A DNA stretch of 64,000 nucleotides from Galaxea fascicularis (lineage: Eukaryota; Cnidaria; Anthozoa; Scleractinia; Euphylliidae): positions 20,193,417 through 20,257,416 of the forward strand of contig OX419346.1 in NCBI GenBank assembly GCA_948470475.1, read 5' to 3'. Positions 1-11,439 of the stretch are shown piece by piece. Under the pieces are notes generated by a model, which had not been told where the DNA came from, ran no database searches, and was given only the letters and a program-made list of their open reading frames with translations. A program made the translations under genes and the position numbers. How positions within the stretch are numbered: the first letter of the stretch is position 1; the number at the start of each line of letters is the position of its first letter.

Positions 1-2036
1 ACTCCGTCTCCAGAAACGCGGCGTTGGAGGTGTGGACACAGAGGCCGTCGGAGGTATCTTCGACATTTCCAACTCGGATCGCCTAGGGTCGTCAGAAGTT
101 GAACAGGTTCAGAGAGTCATTGACGGTGTCAATTTCCTGATAGCTTTGGAGAAATGCCTTGAAACGGGACAATCAATCACGAGCCTTTATGACAAGTTAG
201 TATCCGGACAACCCGCTCGCGAGATCGTCCCCGCTGAGGCGGAAGGATTTGTTGAAGAAAGCAACTTTCCAGATCTATCACAGCACAACAACTGGATGTC
301 CAGGTGCCTGACCAAAGACATTTATGACAGGCTGAGCTCACTGAAGACTCCTTCTGGGTTTACGCTCGACAAAGTCATTCAAACAGGCGTGGACAATCCT
401 GGTCACCCCTTCATCATGACAGTTGGGTGTGTGGCCGGTGATGAGGTAAGATGGTCATGAGGTTAGATGTTCAAGAGTGGTTTTCAACTGAGTCCAGACA
501 TTAGTTTTTTTTTTCCTTATATATTTATTTCGGTTGATTGGTGAAAGCAATCATGTTTCGTTCGCACGCAATTCTCCCGCGCTTTGCGTCGGCCATATGC
601 ATTTGTTACGAGTTCTGATTGGTCCATTATCACTGTGATGAATGGCAACAGAAGCAAACAGCAGAGAGAACCAATCAGCATTAAGCAATAACATGATACC
701 ATAGCTAAGAGCGGGAAATGCAAATCGGGATTGGGATTGCCTCTTATTGGTGATGAATGTGGTGAAAGTTTTGTTAACCAACAACAGAGCAAGGTAATGT
801 AAAACCCAAGCCAAAGTAGAATCGTTTTCCACACTCAATGAAAACCCATATCTTGAGCCAAACGATGAAGAATGATCGATACCATGGGCGTAGCCAGGAT
901 TTTTCAAAGGGGGGATCACACTGTGCCAAACACAGGGTACTCACCAGATTGTCACCTGAATATTGTAGGTTGTTTGCTTAAAAAAAAAGTCTTACAAAGG
1001 GGGGGTCACGGGCACCCCAGGACCCCCCTAGCTACGCCCATGATCGATACATGTTATCTTGTTCAACCACTTAATATGCGCATTTTGAATTCTTACCCAG
1101 GCGGCCTAAAATAAAGTTCTTTTCTTATCACAGGAGACTTATGAAGTCTTCGCCGATCTTCTCGACCCGGTAATCGAGGCGCGACATAACGGTTACACCA
1201 AGAATTCGTGCCACAAGACAGATTTGAATCCAGACAACCTCATCGGTGGGGACGATCTGGATCCAGACTTTGTGCTTTCCAGCCGCGTTAGGACTGGACG
1301 CAGCATCCGGGGTCTTGCGCTTCCCCCGCACTGTACACGCGCTGAACGCCGGGAAGTCGAGAAGGTTGTGGTGGAGGCTTTGGACACACTCACTGGGAAT
1401 CTGCAAGGAAAATACTACCCCTTGAACAAAATGACCCCCGAAGAGCAGGACCAGTTGATTGAAGACCATTTCCTGTTTGATAAGCCGGTGTCACCACTTC
1501 TCTTGTCCTCCGGGATGGCCCGGGATTGGCCCGATGCTCGAGGGATATGGCATAATGAAGGGAAGACGGTTTTGGTCTGGGTTAACGAAGAAGATCACAC
1601 TCGAGTCATCTCAATGCAGAAGGGTGGTAACATGAGGGAGGTGTTTGTTCGTTTCTGTGAAAGTCTTCAGCAGATCGAGGAGGCCATGAAAAAGAAAGGA
1701 AAAGAATTCATGTGGAACGAACACCTTGGCTTTATACTAACGTGTCCATCTAACCTCGGGACGGGATTACGCGCGGGCGTGCATGTAAAATTGCCGTCAC
1801 TGGCTAAGCACCCACGCTTTGATGACGTGTTAAGGGCACTGCGGCTGCAGAAACGTGGCACAGGTGGGGTAGACACGGCCTCTGATGATGGTGTTTTTGA
1901 TGTGTCAAACCTTGACCGTCTGGGGTCTTCTGAAGTGGAACTTGTTCAAAAGGTTGTCGATGGAGTCAAATTGCTTGTTCAGATGGAGAAAATGCTCATG
2001 AACGGAGACTCCATCGACGATCTAATTCCGAAGTAA
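1..2036 (+). CDS. Multi-domain (flagellar-type) creatine kinase, 3' end; two exons, partial
   Basis: ATP:guanidino phosphotransferase that moves phosphate between ATP and creatine. Two exons are visible: 1-445, which runs in from outside the window in frame from base 2, and 1134-2036, ending in TAA. The intron is GT-AG, phase 0. The first exon carries the C-terminal end of one kinase domain ([12 protein letters not shown], then DRLGSSEVE), followed without a stop by the N-terminal part of another. The second exon completes that domain: [18 protein letters not shown], then [27 protein letters not shown], and the reactive-cysteine segment [15 protein letters not shown]. The [15 protein letters not shown] stretch favours creatine kinase over arginine kinase. 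At least two domains are therefore fused, as in three-domain flagellar creatine kinases. The number of upstream domains and any N-terminal acylation signal are not visible. Family assignment is very sure; the exact paralogue is inferred. Confidence 0.95.
883..1042. mobile_element. hAT-like MITE in the creatine kinase intron, with 8-bp target duplication
   Basis: A 160-bp element. The ends are inverted copies: CATGGGCGTAGCCAGG at the left, and its reverse complement with one mismatch at the right. The 8-bp sequence ATCGATAC directly flanks both ends (875-882 and 1043-1050). An 8-bp duplication and a CA-GGGCG-like terminus fit a non-autonomous hAT element. The inside is G-rich and encodes nothing convincing. 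It sits wholly inside the intron 446-1133. Confidence 0.85.
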
Positions 2037-2202
2037 GTAGCTTTCAAAACGACAAAGAAACTTTCTTGTACAACGTGTATGTGATGCAAGTTTGATACCA
2101 CAGACCCACCAATATGTTAACTTCTCTCTCACTTTAAGGCAAATACTACAAAGACTACTCAATATAAGGTTTCTTTCAGGTATGCGATATTCAATACTGC
2201 CT

Positions 2203-2312
2203 GCAGGAGTTGTGTGATTATAAAATTTTCTAGAACACTTCTGTCTTACTGCAATATGAATGCATGCAGGAGTTGTGTGATTATAACATTTTCTAGAACA
2301 CTTCTGTCTTAC
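2203..2312. repeat. Two-copy direct repeat downstream of the creatine kinase stop
   Basis: Two 47-bp copies (2203-2249 and 2266-2312), offset by 63 bp and differing at one base. Each starts GCAGGAGTTGTGTGATTATA and ends CTGTCTTAC. They lie about 170 bp after the stop codon, probably in the 3' UTR. The near-identity suggests a recent local duplication. Confidence 0.85.
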
Positions 2313-4229
2313 GCTATATTGTTTTCCAATAACTACCAATAACTTTGTAGAACGTTCTGTAAAAAAGCTTTCCAATGGTTATGCATGCGGTGTGAAAAAA
2401 AAACTATTAAGGGTAACAAACCAGATTATCAGCTTAATCTCTTAGCTCTCTCTCTTTGAGTTTATTTTGGTTACTTTCTTAGAAAGTTTTGACACAGAAT
2501 ACATATGACTTGGACATCCTTTGTGTTCGCACGTGAACAGGAATAACTTGTTTATGGTGAGCCACGCGCACAGACGATATGTTAAGAATTGCTGTGAATA
2601 ATGCAAAAGCAATAAATTCTGGCTACTTCCTGAATTCTGGCTCGTGTGTCTGCAGAAAAATAAAGTCACTCATAAGATATGTCGCTGTACACTACTCGAA
2701 AGCATTGCATAACTCGTATTACGCCTGTGTAGATTGTGCCAGTAAATTGAGTGAACGTTCCTCCCGAAAATGGTCAAAAGTTGCCAAAATTGGAAAAGAT
2801 GCTACTAGATTTTAAAACGTTACGTCAACTGGAACTGATCATTATTGCATCAGTGGTCTCATGGGAAAGTCTTTGCCAAGTTCCTTTCTCAGAACAGATC
2901 CTTCTTAGATTTACTCAAGTAACAAAAAACCGTTTTCAAAATTGACCAGTGGGCCTAGGGTGGAAGATGGCAAGATTTCCGAAGATTGCATATTAGAAAC
3001 AGTGGAGGTTTCAAGGTGATAAGCCATGAAATTCAGCAATTGCGAGCCAACCGCATTGCAGATACGGAACAAACTCTTATGCACCCAATTTGATCTTTTT
3101 CAGTTGCCCGTATTTTACCGGGACTGGACAAAATCAAGTAAGCTTGCGCGAGATTTTATAATACGATTCAGATGTAGCCATTAACAGGACGTAAACGTAA
3201 CTGCCTTACTTGGGCTACCTGTGCAGGGGCGAAACAATGAAAGAAAAATCAGTAAAGGACCGCCAACGTGGGATTTACAAGAGATCTAATCAACCAAAAT
3301 ATGAGCTGGAATACAAACAAATCTTTTCAGTCAAAGCAAACTTTTGGACCCCCTTTCTGGGAAGGGGGGGAATACTCCTCAGAATTCTTGGTAGGGGTGT
3401 TCCGCCCCCGGGGTTCCGCCGCGTTCTCCAAATCCTGACCCCATTGCAGACCAAAATATTCCATTACCACGCCCGTTTTCAGACCCAAGCTACCGTTGCG
3501 GTTACAAATTTTCCTACTGGCTTTGCTGTAGGGAAATTAACTTCGCATCAGTGCCGAAGCCAATAATTGGTAAAATTCAGCTCGAATGATATATTTTGGT
3601 TCCTTCTCTATTTCAATTATCCAGTTGGAGTAGAAAGGAGAAATACGATTATACGCTCTTGTTGTTCCCTTGAAAACAATACCCGATTTAAAGAGCATAC
3701 CCTTTGGGGTGGCACAAACCTATATAGCTTATACAGGGCAGTAACCCCACCCCCTCCCTTCCAGGAAGACATTTACAGATCCGGTATACTGTGTCTTTCC
3801 TGTTTTGTGACACTGGCGTGACACTTTGGACTTCTTTGCTATTCGGGTCACGTGACGTGGCAAAGCGTGATTCGTGGCACAAGAGGGGGTATGTAATGTG
3901 TCATTACACAATGTATTTGCGCTCGCATTAAATTTGCTACGTCGACCTTTGCTCTGCTTATGAATCCCAAATAGCACGAAACAGCTGCCCACGGTTGTCG
4001 CCTGCTCTGTCGGGCTCGTGTTTCGGAACGTCAACAAAATATCAGCCTCGCTCTTGATTGTATTCCTGGGTATGACTTATCTCCAGTTTTCAGACGGAAG
4101 TACAGTGGTTTCACTCATGCCGGTGTCACGAGAAATGTTCTTGTAATTTTTGTGGAATTAGTGTGTGTTTGCTACGAAAATTAGGAAGTATAATTGCATA
4201 GTCAATTGCGGAGAATCTAAAGCGAAAGT
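2313..4229. other. Intergenic region with a degraded dispersed repeat (about 3330-3830)
   Basis: No supported gene. From about 3330 to 3830 there are G-rich then C-rich tracts, with peptide-like fragments such as ILGRGVPPPG and RAVTPPPP in open frames. This looks like a dispersed non-coding repeat of the kind that often yields spurious ORFs in coral genomes (from memory of such genomes, not a search). The rest is AT-rich with no recognisable structure. Confidence 0.45.
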
Positions 4230-4691
4230 ATGGCAGGCAAGGAGATGTATTTTGCGTTTGGATCGAATATGAACCCAGAGAGGATGCGGCAGCGAGAGGC
4301 CTTCTTCACCGCTCGAGTCGGAGCGAAACTGTATGACTACAAGATGAGTTTTTCGTTTAGAGGACCTGGTGGTAACGGTGGAGCAAATATAACTCCTAAA
4401 AAGGACTCCGTTGTGCATGGAGCATTGTATAGTCTTGAAGATGGGGGCCTTCAGAGGTTAGACGTCTTTGAAATGGTCGCAGACGGTTGTTATCGACGAG
4501 CAAAAGTTACGGTTGAGACGATAAACGGAGAAAGAATTGAGGCGACAACTTATATTGTCACTGAAGAGTTTTATCAGGAAGGATTGATACCACGAAGAGG
4601 TTATCTAGATCATTGTTTGGCTGGTAAAGATGTCTTACCAGCTGAATATTATACATTTCTTGAATCTTTTAAACAAGTCTTGCAAGACTGA
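4230..4691 (+). CDS. Gamma-glutamylcyclotransferase-family (GGCT/AIG2-like) protein, single exon
   Basis: A complete 153-aa protein in one exon. Family members convert gamma-glutamyl-amino acids (or gamma-glutamylamines) to 5-oxoproline plus the released amine, in glutathione or crosslink turnover; they are normally cytosolic. The diagnostic nucleotide-free loop YFAFGSNM is at residues 7-14. Glu81, in the segment LDVFEMV, aligns with the catalytic glutamate of human GGCT (LDEQEGV). Human GGCT is about 188 aa, so this protein is shorter at the C-terminus but holds the whole cyclotransferase fold. The start is the first ATG and sits directly before the conserved loop. No signal peptide is seen. 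The 3' UTR runs straight into a MITE starting 9 bp after the stop. Whether it acts on gamma-glutamyl amino acids or on gamma-glutamylamines (GGACT) cannot be decided from sequence. Confidence 0.9.
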   Translation: MAGKEMYFAFGSNMNPERMRQREAFFTARVGAKLYDYKMSFSFRGPGGNGGANITPKKDSVVHGALYSLEDGGLQRLDVFEMVADGCYRRAKVTVETINGERIEATTYIVTEEFYQEGLIPRRGYLDHCLAGKDVLPAEYYTFLESFKQVLQD

Positions 4692-4699
4692 AAAATTAA

Positions 4700-4902
4700 A
4701 GTCTTTCCCCTAAAACCGTGAATACCAGAAAAAATTTGTGGAATGTTTATTGTTTCGCGCCCAATCAGAAACAACATGAAACCCCAACCTAATTACCGTT
4801 ACTGTTTGCGGTTTAGTTTTCTCTCGCGTAATTGGCTTTTTACTTGAAACACAATAACATTCCATAGATATTTCAGGTGTTCACGGTTTTACGGGAAAGA
4901 CT
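4700..4902. mobile_element. MITE, family A copy 1, abutting the GGCT-like stop codon
   Basis: About 203 bp. Outer ends are AGTCTTTCCC and its exact reverse complement, and the inverted match continues with mismatches for roughly 50-60 bp (CCGTGAA..., GGAATGTT...). The central part (CAATCAGAA, then TGTTTGCGGTTTAGTTTTCT, then TTGAAACACAATAACATTCC) is clearly homologous to elements at 58563-58773 and, inverted, 54144-54347. It probably supplies most of the 3' UTR of the upstream gene. Confidence 0.85.
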
Positions 4903-5063
4903 GTAAACAAGCTAAGGTGAATTTCAAGAATTTGCTTCATTTGTTATGCTTTCGTTTGTGTTTGTGATAAATATTTCACGCATTAGCCAGGTTTCATTCT
5001 ACCAAGAACAAGACAAAGGGAACGAATCGAAAAGAACAAGAAGCACGCTTCGTGTGGCAGATA

Positions 5064-5475
5064 GGGGTTGACGCGTTATGCTCCTAAAATCGTGTGTTAT
5101 GCTCTATTCTCCAAATTATGCTTGGCTTTTAGTAAATTATGCATTCATTATGCTCCTTCACCACTCCCCCACCCCCCTCCAATAAAAAGAAAAGCCCTCC
5201 TCCTCTCCAAAAAAAATACTCGTAACCACCAGGAACAAGCGCACGATGCTAAACATCACTGAAAGAAAACCTCGTAGAACATTAAAATAGATTTACATTT
5301 GACAATTTTTACTTAATAAACGGACAACACTAGTGAAAACAAAAACAAATTGACTGCAAAATACTGTATCGCTATTATGGTATTGCCAAAATAGTACTAT
5401 GCTGGCATTATGCCTGATACTCTACAGATAGTACTCGTTATGCTCGAAATTATGCCGGCATAATGCGCCAACCCC
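5064..5475. mobile_element. Inverted-repeat element with ends GGGGTTGRCGC
   Basis: About 412 bp. It starts GGGGTTGACGCGTTATGC and ends with the near reverse complement GCATAATGCGCCAACCCC. Many short TTATGC/GCATAA words occur just inside both ends. I could not find a convincing target duplication. Superfamily unknown. Confidence 0.65.
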
Positions 5476-5791
5476 AAGTGACAGAAGCTCTTCCATACAA
5501 AGTAATTCTGAAAAACGTGATACTGTTACAAGAAATTATCACATTCTTATTTACTACTAGATTGAAGTAGTTTTTCCGGCAGTTGAAAAAAAGTATAAAA
5601 GTAAGTAATTTAGTTTTTCCAAGGTTACGTCTTCTTCCTTCCTTCCTGTCTGCCTGCCTGTATGTGTGCGTTACATTTTACGCATGACGTTTTTGTAGGG
5701 TCAAGTTTAAGCGTGAAAGCCCCCTTCGAAACGAGTTAGCCTTCCCATGTTTTCGGTTCAGTATCCCAGACAAAGCTACGAAAAGCAAATA

Positions 5792-5958
5792 CAGTGAAAC
5801 CCCGCTGTACGGATACCCGCTTATAACGGACACATTTCTTTGTCCAGACAACTGAAAGCTCATATATTTTCTCTTAAATTAGCTCGCTTAATACGGACAC
5901 CCGGATAATACGGACACTTTTTCATGTCCCTTTGGTGTCCGTATTTGTGGAGTGAAGT
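5792..5958. mobile_element. Degraded pogo/Tc1-mariner-like MITE
   Basis: Starts TA-CAGTGAAACCCC, a typical pogo/Tigger-type terminus, followed by TACGGATACC. The right side carries GGTGTCCGTA and a decayed end before TA. Internal repeats of ACGGACAC are present. The inverted repeats are imperfect, so the right boundary is approximate. Confidence 0.55.
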
Positions 5959-6648
5959 ATCCGATGAGGAGCTTCTGCTTTAGCCTGCGAGCAAGCTCTC
6001 TCGGGGGGTACCCCACCCTCCTTCTCAGAAAGTATATGTACAACAAACGCAAGCAATGGGTACATTGCTTTGATCCCAGTTTCTGGTTCATTCTAGGCAG
6101 GAACATAATGACAACTTGAAAAATCGAGCTCTGCCTTTGAAGGGACTACGTCATGACGATTTTGTTGTTTTCGATCAATTCTCTCCAAAAACCGTTACTA
6201 GGTGTTTTTATTTATACAAACAATGTTCCTGATAAACTATGAGATGGATATCAAATTGATTTTATCAAAGAGAACAACCCATTATGAGGTTTTTGGTGCT
6301 TTTTGTCGACATAGCATCAAAACTGGAAAAAGTTTGTTGGCCCAACCTTTTCAAGTTTCAATCCATTTCCATCCTTGCCGTAGCAACAGACGACAAGAAA
6401 CAGTGCTATAACAGGCTAGACCATTGTTTTTGGATCTCAATTGACGGCAAGACATATATTTTGAGCTTTAAAAAGCATTCTTGATTCTTTTCTTTTGGTC
6501 AGCACCGAGAATATATAGATGCTAAAATAGCGTGACATAGCCCCCTTTAAGCCAAACGGGAAAAAAAATTATGTGTGTACATTGCGGTCCACGAACTTCC
6601 TCGCGAACTGGTAGAATCCTTACAGAAGGAATTGAAGAATCCGGTTTT
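5959..6648. other. Intergenic, nothing recognised
   Basis: AT-rich sequence between the pogo-like remnant and the minus-strand ORF. No gene, RNA gene or clear repeat was seen. Confidence 0.5.
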
Positions 6649-7464
6649 TCAAACGACCTCCCTCGCCTGACCATAATCAATTCTCTCTCTTCTTAGCTCC
6701 TCAAGTTTCATTTTCACTCGTTCTGTCTCTCTGCTTATCCCACGAAAGTCCTCGAGGGTTTTATCGGAGGCAGCTCTCAGTTTGAGCAACTCGGCCTCAA
6801 CAATCTCGAGACGATGAAGGCCGTTTGGAGAGCCGAAAGCTGGTTCGCGATTCTTCGTTCCTCGTTCGTGAGTTGTCGGTAAAGAGACGTCACGGCTCGC
6901 TGGCTCTCGTGACAACCTTCCAGCTGTGTTGTTGTTAGAGATGGCATCATTTTTATTAGAGACAAACATCGACGTTTGCTTCGTTTCCTTTTGGTTTTGT
7001 AAATCCACCAGCAAATCATCTTTAACTCCAATGTTTTCAACACCATTTGATAAAGAAACCGTTGCGAATTTTCGATTTCTTTCACTTGCTCTTATTTTGA
7101 TCCTGTCGCCAATTGCTCCCAACATCTGTTTAGCTTGAGACGATTTTTTCGGGATTTCTTCAGAGATTTTTCGAGGAATAGACGATTTTGTTTCCTCTCC
7201 AGCTTTCAAATCTTTCGCCACCGTTTCATGGTCGGAAGCCTCGCTGGCGCTGGTACCAGAATCTGATTTAATCTTCGTGTCTGGGGTGGCCAGAGCAAAT
7301 GCCAATCTTTTTCTGAGCAACTTGGCCGCTTTCCCTTGATCTGTAAGCGACATCTTCCGCGGCTGTTGTTGTTTAACCTTTTGAGGTTCCATTTCTGGTG
7401 CGATAACGCCGTTTTCGCTGTTAACAAGGTGTGGAATTTTGCTAGAACTTTCCATTATTCGCAT
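6649..7464 (-). CDS. Unrecognised 271-aa protein with C-terminal coiled coil
   Basis: An open frame of 271 codons, well above chance length here. It has no family I recognise. The N-terminal three quarters is polar, rich in Lys, Ser and Glu and low in complexity, so probably disordered; it holds a basic stretch (LLRKRLAFALATPDTK). From about residue 214 the sequence turns into heptad-like helix (LEIVEAELLKLR, then ERVKMKLEELRRER), suggesting a coiled coil that ends just before the stop. No membrane segment or signal peptide is seen. Two ATGs open the frame. The second, at 7455, has the better context (A at -3, G at +4) and may be the true start, giving 268 aa. No splice sites are needed, but it could be one exon of a longer gene. 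Homology is unknown, and a functional protein is inferred only from length and composition. Confidence 0.55.
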   Translation of the reverse strand: MRIMESSSKIPHLVNSENGVIAPEMEPQKVKQQQPRKMSLTDQGKAAKLLRKRLAFALATPDTKIKSDSGTSASEASDHETVAKDLKAGEETKSSIPRKISEEIPKKSSQAKQMLGAIGDRIKIRASERNRKFATVSLSNGVENIGVKDDLLVDLQNQKETKQTSMFVSNKNDAISNNNTAGRLSREPASRDVSLPTTHERGTKNREPAFGSPNGLHRLEIVEAELLKLRAASDKTLEDFRGISRETERVKMKLEELRRERIDYGQAREVV

Positions 7465-9067
7465 AGCCTTTCCTCTAATAGGTTGCTTCGATCAGACCTG
7501 AAAGCAAATATGTTCGCCGTTATTCTTGGTCCATTAACTCACTAAACTTCCCACGAAGTTCTCAAATGACTCGTTTGTGTCATTTACGTTTTACCGCTTG
7601 ATGAGTTCAGGGCTGAAACAAGCTTAAACAGAGAAAGGAAACAACACGGAAATAAGTACCATCTGAAGTGAGCGGTTTGTGGCGAGGGGCATATTTGCGG
7701 CGTTACAGAGTTGGCTGTGAAATATGACGCGAAAATCGGGGTATCAGTTACTTGGGTTGATTTTGACAGATCGTATATTGAACTTCCTTTCAGCCTAATT
7801 GCGTTATGTTTTCATTGCATAATCAACATCAAGTTGTTTGCCTCCTAAGTGAACCTCACGAAAAACAAAACAGACAAACTCACTCTCCAATTCCAAAATT
7901 AACTGCTCTCCAAGAATACAACCGAAGAGGGCGAAAATTAAAATAACAGGATTCAAGTTTTATTTTGTTTTCCCACTTATCATTTCTATGTTTTCAAATA
8001 CTTTGCCAAGACAGATGTTTCTTTAATATGAATATATTCAGAGAATTAGGGACACTAACGTTTGATTTAATTCAGCGTCAGTTATACGTCAACTGTTGTG
8101 ATTGCTTTGTGTTCGCTCTCTCGTAGGCACCTATTTTTGGCTCATATCAGCAACTATTTAAAAAAGCAGCATTTCGTTTCTTTTGTTTCATATTGTCTCC
8201 CTTTCTTCTCTGCTCTTACAAAGTTGTGACTAAATGATTTTTTTAACGTGAATACAATTTTTACTAAGGGGAACGTTTCTCGAAACTCCCGCGGTATCTT
8301 AAGGAGCCCACGAACCATATTTTGAACTCAAAATCTCAATAAATTAAATTAGGGTTTGTTCTGACTTCTAATGAAGTCCATTTTGTTTCTTTAACTGATA
8401 ACTTAACTGTATAGTTTTCAAAACTTGTGAAACTACCATCTGGAATGGAATCCAAGCTTCGAGAAATGGCCCCCAGGTTGGGAAAACGCAATGCAACGGA
8501 ACCTATTTCTTTTGGTCTCGCTCGAGGGAACAGTTGTGAGTAATTTATTATTGATCAACTTGAATTTATAGTTAAACTCAACTAATAACAAATGCATGTG
8601 TTGCACGTTTTTTGGGTAATTGTTTTCTTGTTTGATCAGTCTTTGTTCCCTCATATATATGAAAGGTTTCATGTTAGAATTTGATCCATTCACAGAATTA
8701 AACTAAAGAACTGGAACATTAGCGATCGTATAACATACAGTTAAAATACAGTTTCATAAAAAATGGTTTCTTCATTCATTTGCGTGAAGACAGTAATTTT
8801 CCCGAATTTCTCGCTAACCTCCGAACCATATTAATATATAGATTTAGGCAAGCCTAAAAGCGGAGCTCCACAATTATTTGCGTAATATTAGCATTTACAG
8901 ATAAACTAATATGGCAATGCCACAGGACTTGAACCATGACTCCAGAAAGGACTTCTCTATATTGTGATTACATGTTACACATATTTTTTACTGTTTTGCT
9001 GCAGAGCCAGAGCCATCATTCAATCAAGTGCAAACGTAGATTTTCGAATTATCATCGGTCTTTGTGG
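7465..9067. other. Gene-poor intergenic stretch
   Basis: AT-rich sequence with no gene recognised on either strand. It probably contains the promoter of the minus-strand ORF near 7465-7700, but no specific motif is supportable. Confidence 0.5.
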
Positions 9068-9440
9068 TAGTGGTGGGCCGATGATCGGTTGTAAACGAAA
9101 GTTGATCGAAAAGTTCAAGCGACGCGACAATCGATTATGCTTTTTTCATAATCGATTGTTGCGGAAAAATTAAAAATTTATTGGAGACACAAAAGTATTA
9201 AAATCAAGAAAAATGACCGTTTAATATCTTGGTGTGAATTTGGTGTGGTTTTTCGTGGACTCCTATTAAACTTCTAAGTCATAACAGCAGATATAATCTA
9301 CGAATGTGTTTACCTGTGCGTACACGCTGTCACTTTGACTTCTATGTAGGTGAAAAATACATGAAATGCTTATTGGCAGATATTTTCGATTATAATCGAT
9401 GATCGATCGGTTGTGAAATCTCAACCGATTCCCACCACTA
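9068..9440. mobile_element. hAT-like MITE with exact 8-bp target duplication
   Basis: A 373-bp element with perfect 10-bp ends TAGTGGTGGG / CCCACCACTA and subterminal CGATCGGTTG/CAACCGAT motifs. The target duplication CTTTGTGG is exact at 9060-9067 and 9441-9448. An inner hairpin (CAATCGATTATG... CATAATCGATTG) lies near 9130-9165. The 8-bp duplication and TAGTGGTGGG end fit a non-autonomous hAT element. No transposase coding is present. Confidence 0.9.
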
Positions 9441-11340
9441 CTTTGTGGCACAGGAACTATAATATGATTATGATGAGCAACAACGATTCACAAACTTTTC
9501 TTCATCACAGTTTAATTACATCTGATTACACTTCGATACAAGTGGTAAAAATCACTTAACTAGGTTAACAGTTCTAGTGTCCCACTATTAAACCAACTTC
9601 ACAACCGACATGTATCGGGGACATTTTAATCTATCAATAAATATTTTACAGCGAAAGTGCGATAAAACCTCAAAGTGAGCTCATAAAAGAACAAAAGTAC
9701 TTTGCTCGCCTTGTTTTGAACATTTTATTGTGTTATTCTTGTGATCTATTACAGTAAAGACGATAGAAAGTGCCGTCGATGTCCTTTTTACAATAACATG
9801 GAAAAACGTTGAGCGAAATCGACTTTACTTTTCCTTGAGAAAAGTGACTGCGACAGACTGATCGAGCACAGTATTTTAGCCATGAATCAACTCAGGTGAT
9901 CAACTGCAATTATCTAGTGATGTTGAGAATGTTTTTTTTCTTGACTTCGATCACTTACAAATATTGTAAACAACAAACCTTGACTACAAGTCGAGGATGG
10001 TATTATTTTTGACATCACTGTTAATGATAACATCTGACTCAGGATTTAGGAAAAACATTTTTCAGCCGTAAACATTGAACAAAGGACGAAGTTTTTACTG
10101 CAATAGCCTTGAAAATCTGCGATTTTTTAACTAACAACGAGAATTGCTTTTGAGGGACAACATATTGCTGGCATTTCCAATGCTGCAGCTGTTAAAATTC
10201 GTGTTTACGTTTGGCAATGAGTTGTCAATTACTCTTTGCGAGTTTCCGAAAACAAAGCGAAGCCGAGGATATAAAGCGTCCGGACTTCGCTTAGCTTTTC
10301 TTCAACCAATACTTTGCCCAAAAAAATGAGCGACAGCAGGGAAAACGAAGAATATTAGGATTCAAAATGAAATATTGGATCGAAAATATGCATTTGGAAA
10401 AAAGACGAGCATTTTTTACTACGAAAACAGCATGAAAACAACAAACGGTAAGCTAGAAAACAAATAACGATGGCGGCGAATGTTTCTTCGGCGTTTCTCG
10501 TAGAAATTGGAAAACTAAGACAAGTAACAAACATAACTCGAAGTCACAGAGACAAATCACCATATGTGATATAAAAGACACAACAGGAATACTAACCTGC
10601 GGACAGTTTAAGCTTAAGTCAGTCAACAATCACTCCGAACGCAAAGCTAAAGCAGAAGCCGTCATTTCACACAAAAGTATTCATTTGCTAAGCAGATACA
10701 AATCCTTAGCGGGCCTTGGAGTTTTTCACCGTCACTTTGTGTTACTCCCCATGTCTACCAAGGAAGCCTCTTCAATTAAGGATTTTTAGCGGCAAAACCG
10801 TCCAGTTTAATCCACAGCAAAAGTGAGCAATAGAAGACGGCGCCTGCATGATTAAAACCCTGCCAAACCACACGATCTTTTCTCTCGCAGATCCGTAAAC
10901 TATAAAATAGCAAAGCCAGGCAATCCAATTTGCTGCTGTTAACATCCAAAGGCTGATTCTCATCGGTTTAAACAAAAAACAAACTGAGAAGTAGTCACGG
11001 TAGGCGGCGAATTGTTTGCAGGACTTAGATCTGTTGATCCTGGCGAAAAATTACGCCTCGTTTTGGTCTGGCTTGAGCCTGCGATCGAATTGAAAACCAG
11101 TATTTGATCAGCGGTCAATTTCAAAAAAACAGGTGACCTCGACAGCTCATAACTTGAGCCCGCAATATGATCACGTGATACTGGTCAGCGGATGCATTGT
11201 TTTGACAGGTGTCATTGACATTAACATGGATGTCTAATATCAAAGATGTCCGCTGTAAACTAGATGGTCAGCTGGAGTATGGCCGCCATATTCGATTATT
11301 ATTATTATTATTATTAGGTTATTATTAATTATTGTGCGAG

Positions 11341-11374
<34 letters not shown>

Positions 11375-11407
11375 GTCGCGCCCACGAGCAATACCGCTAG
11401 CCAAGAT

Positions 11408-11439
<32 letters not shown>

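Noticed and set aside
872..1114. Open frame starting [10 protein letters not shown] in the creatine kinase intron
   Set aside because: It is the translation of the hAT-like MITE; such peptides recur as spurious proteins wherever the element inserts.
3210..3566. 118-codon open frame with GRGVPPPG motif
   Set aside because: G- and C-rich tracts and similarity in style to a dispersed coral repeat; no protein domain is visible.
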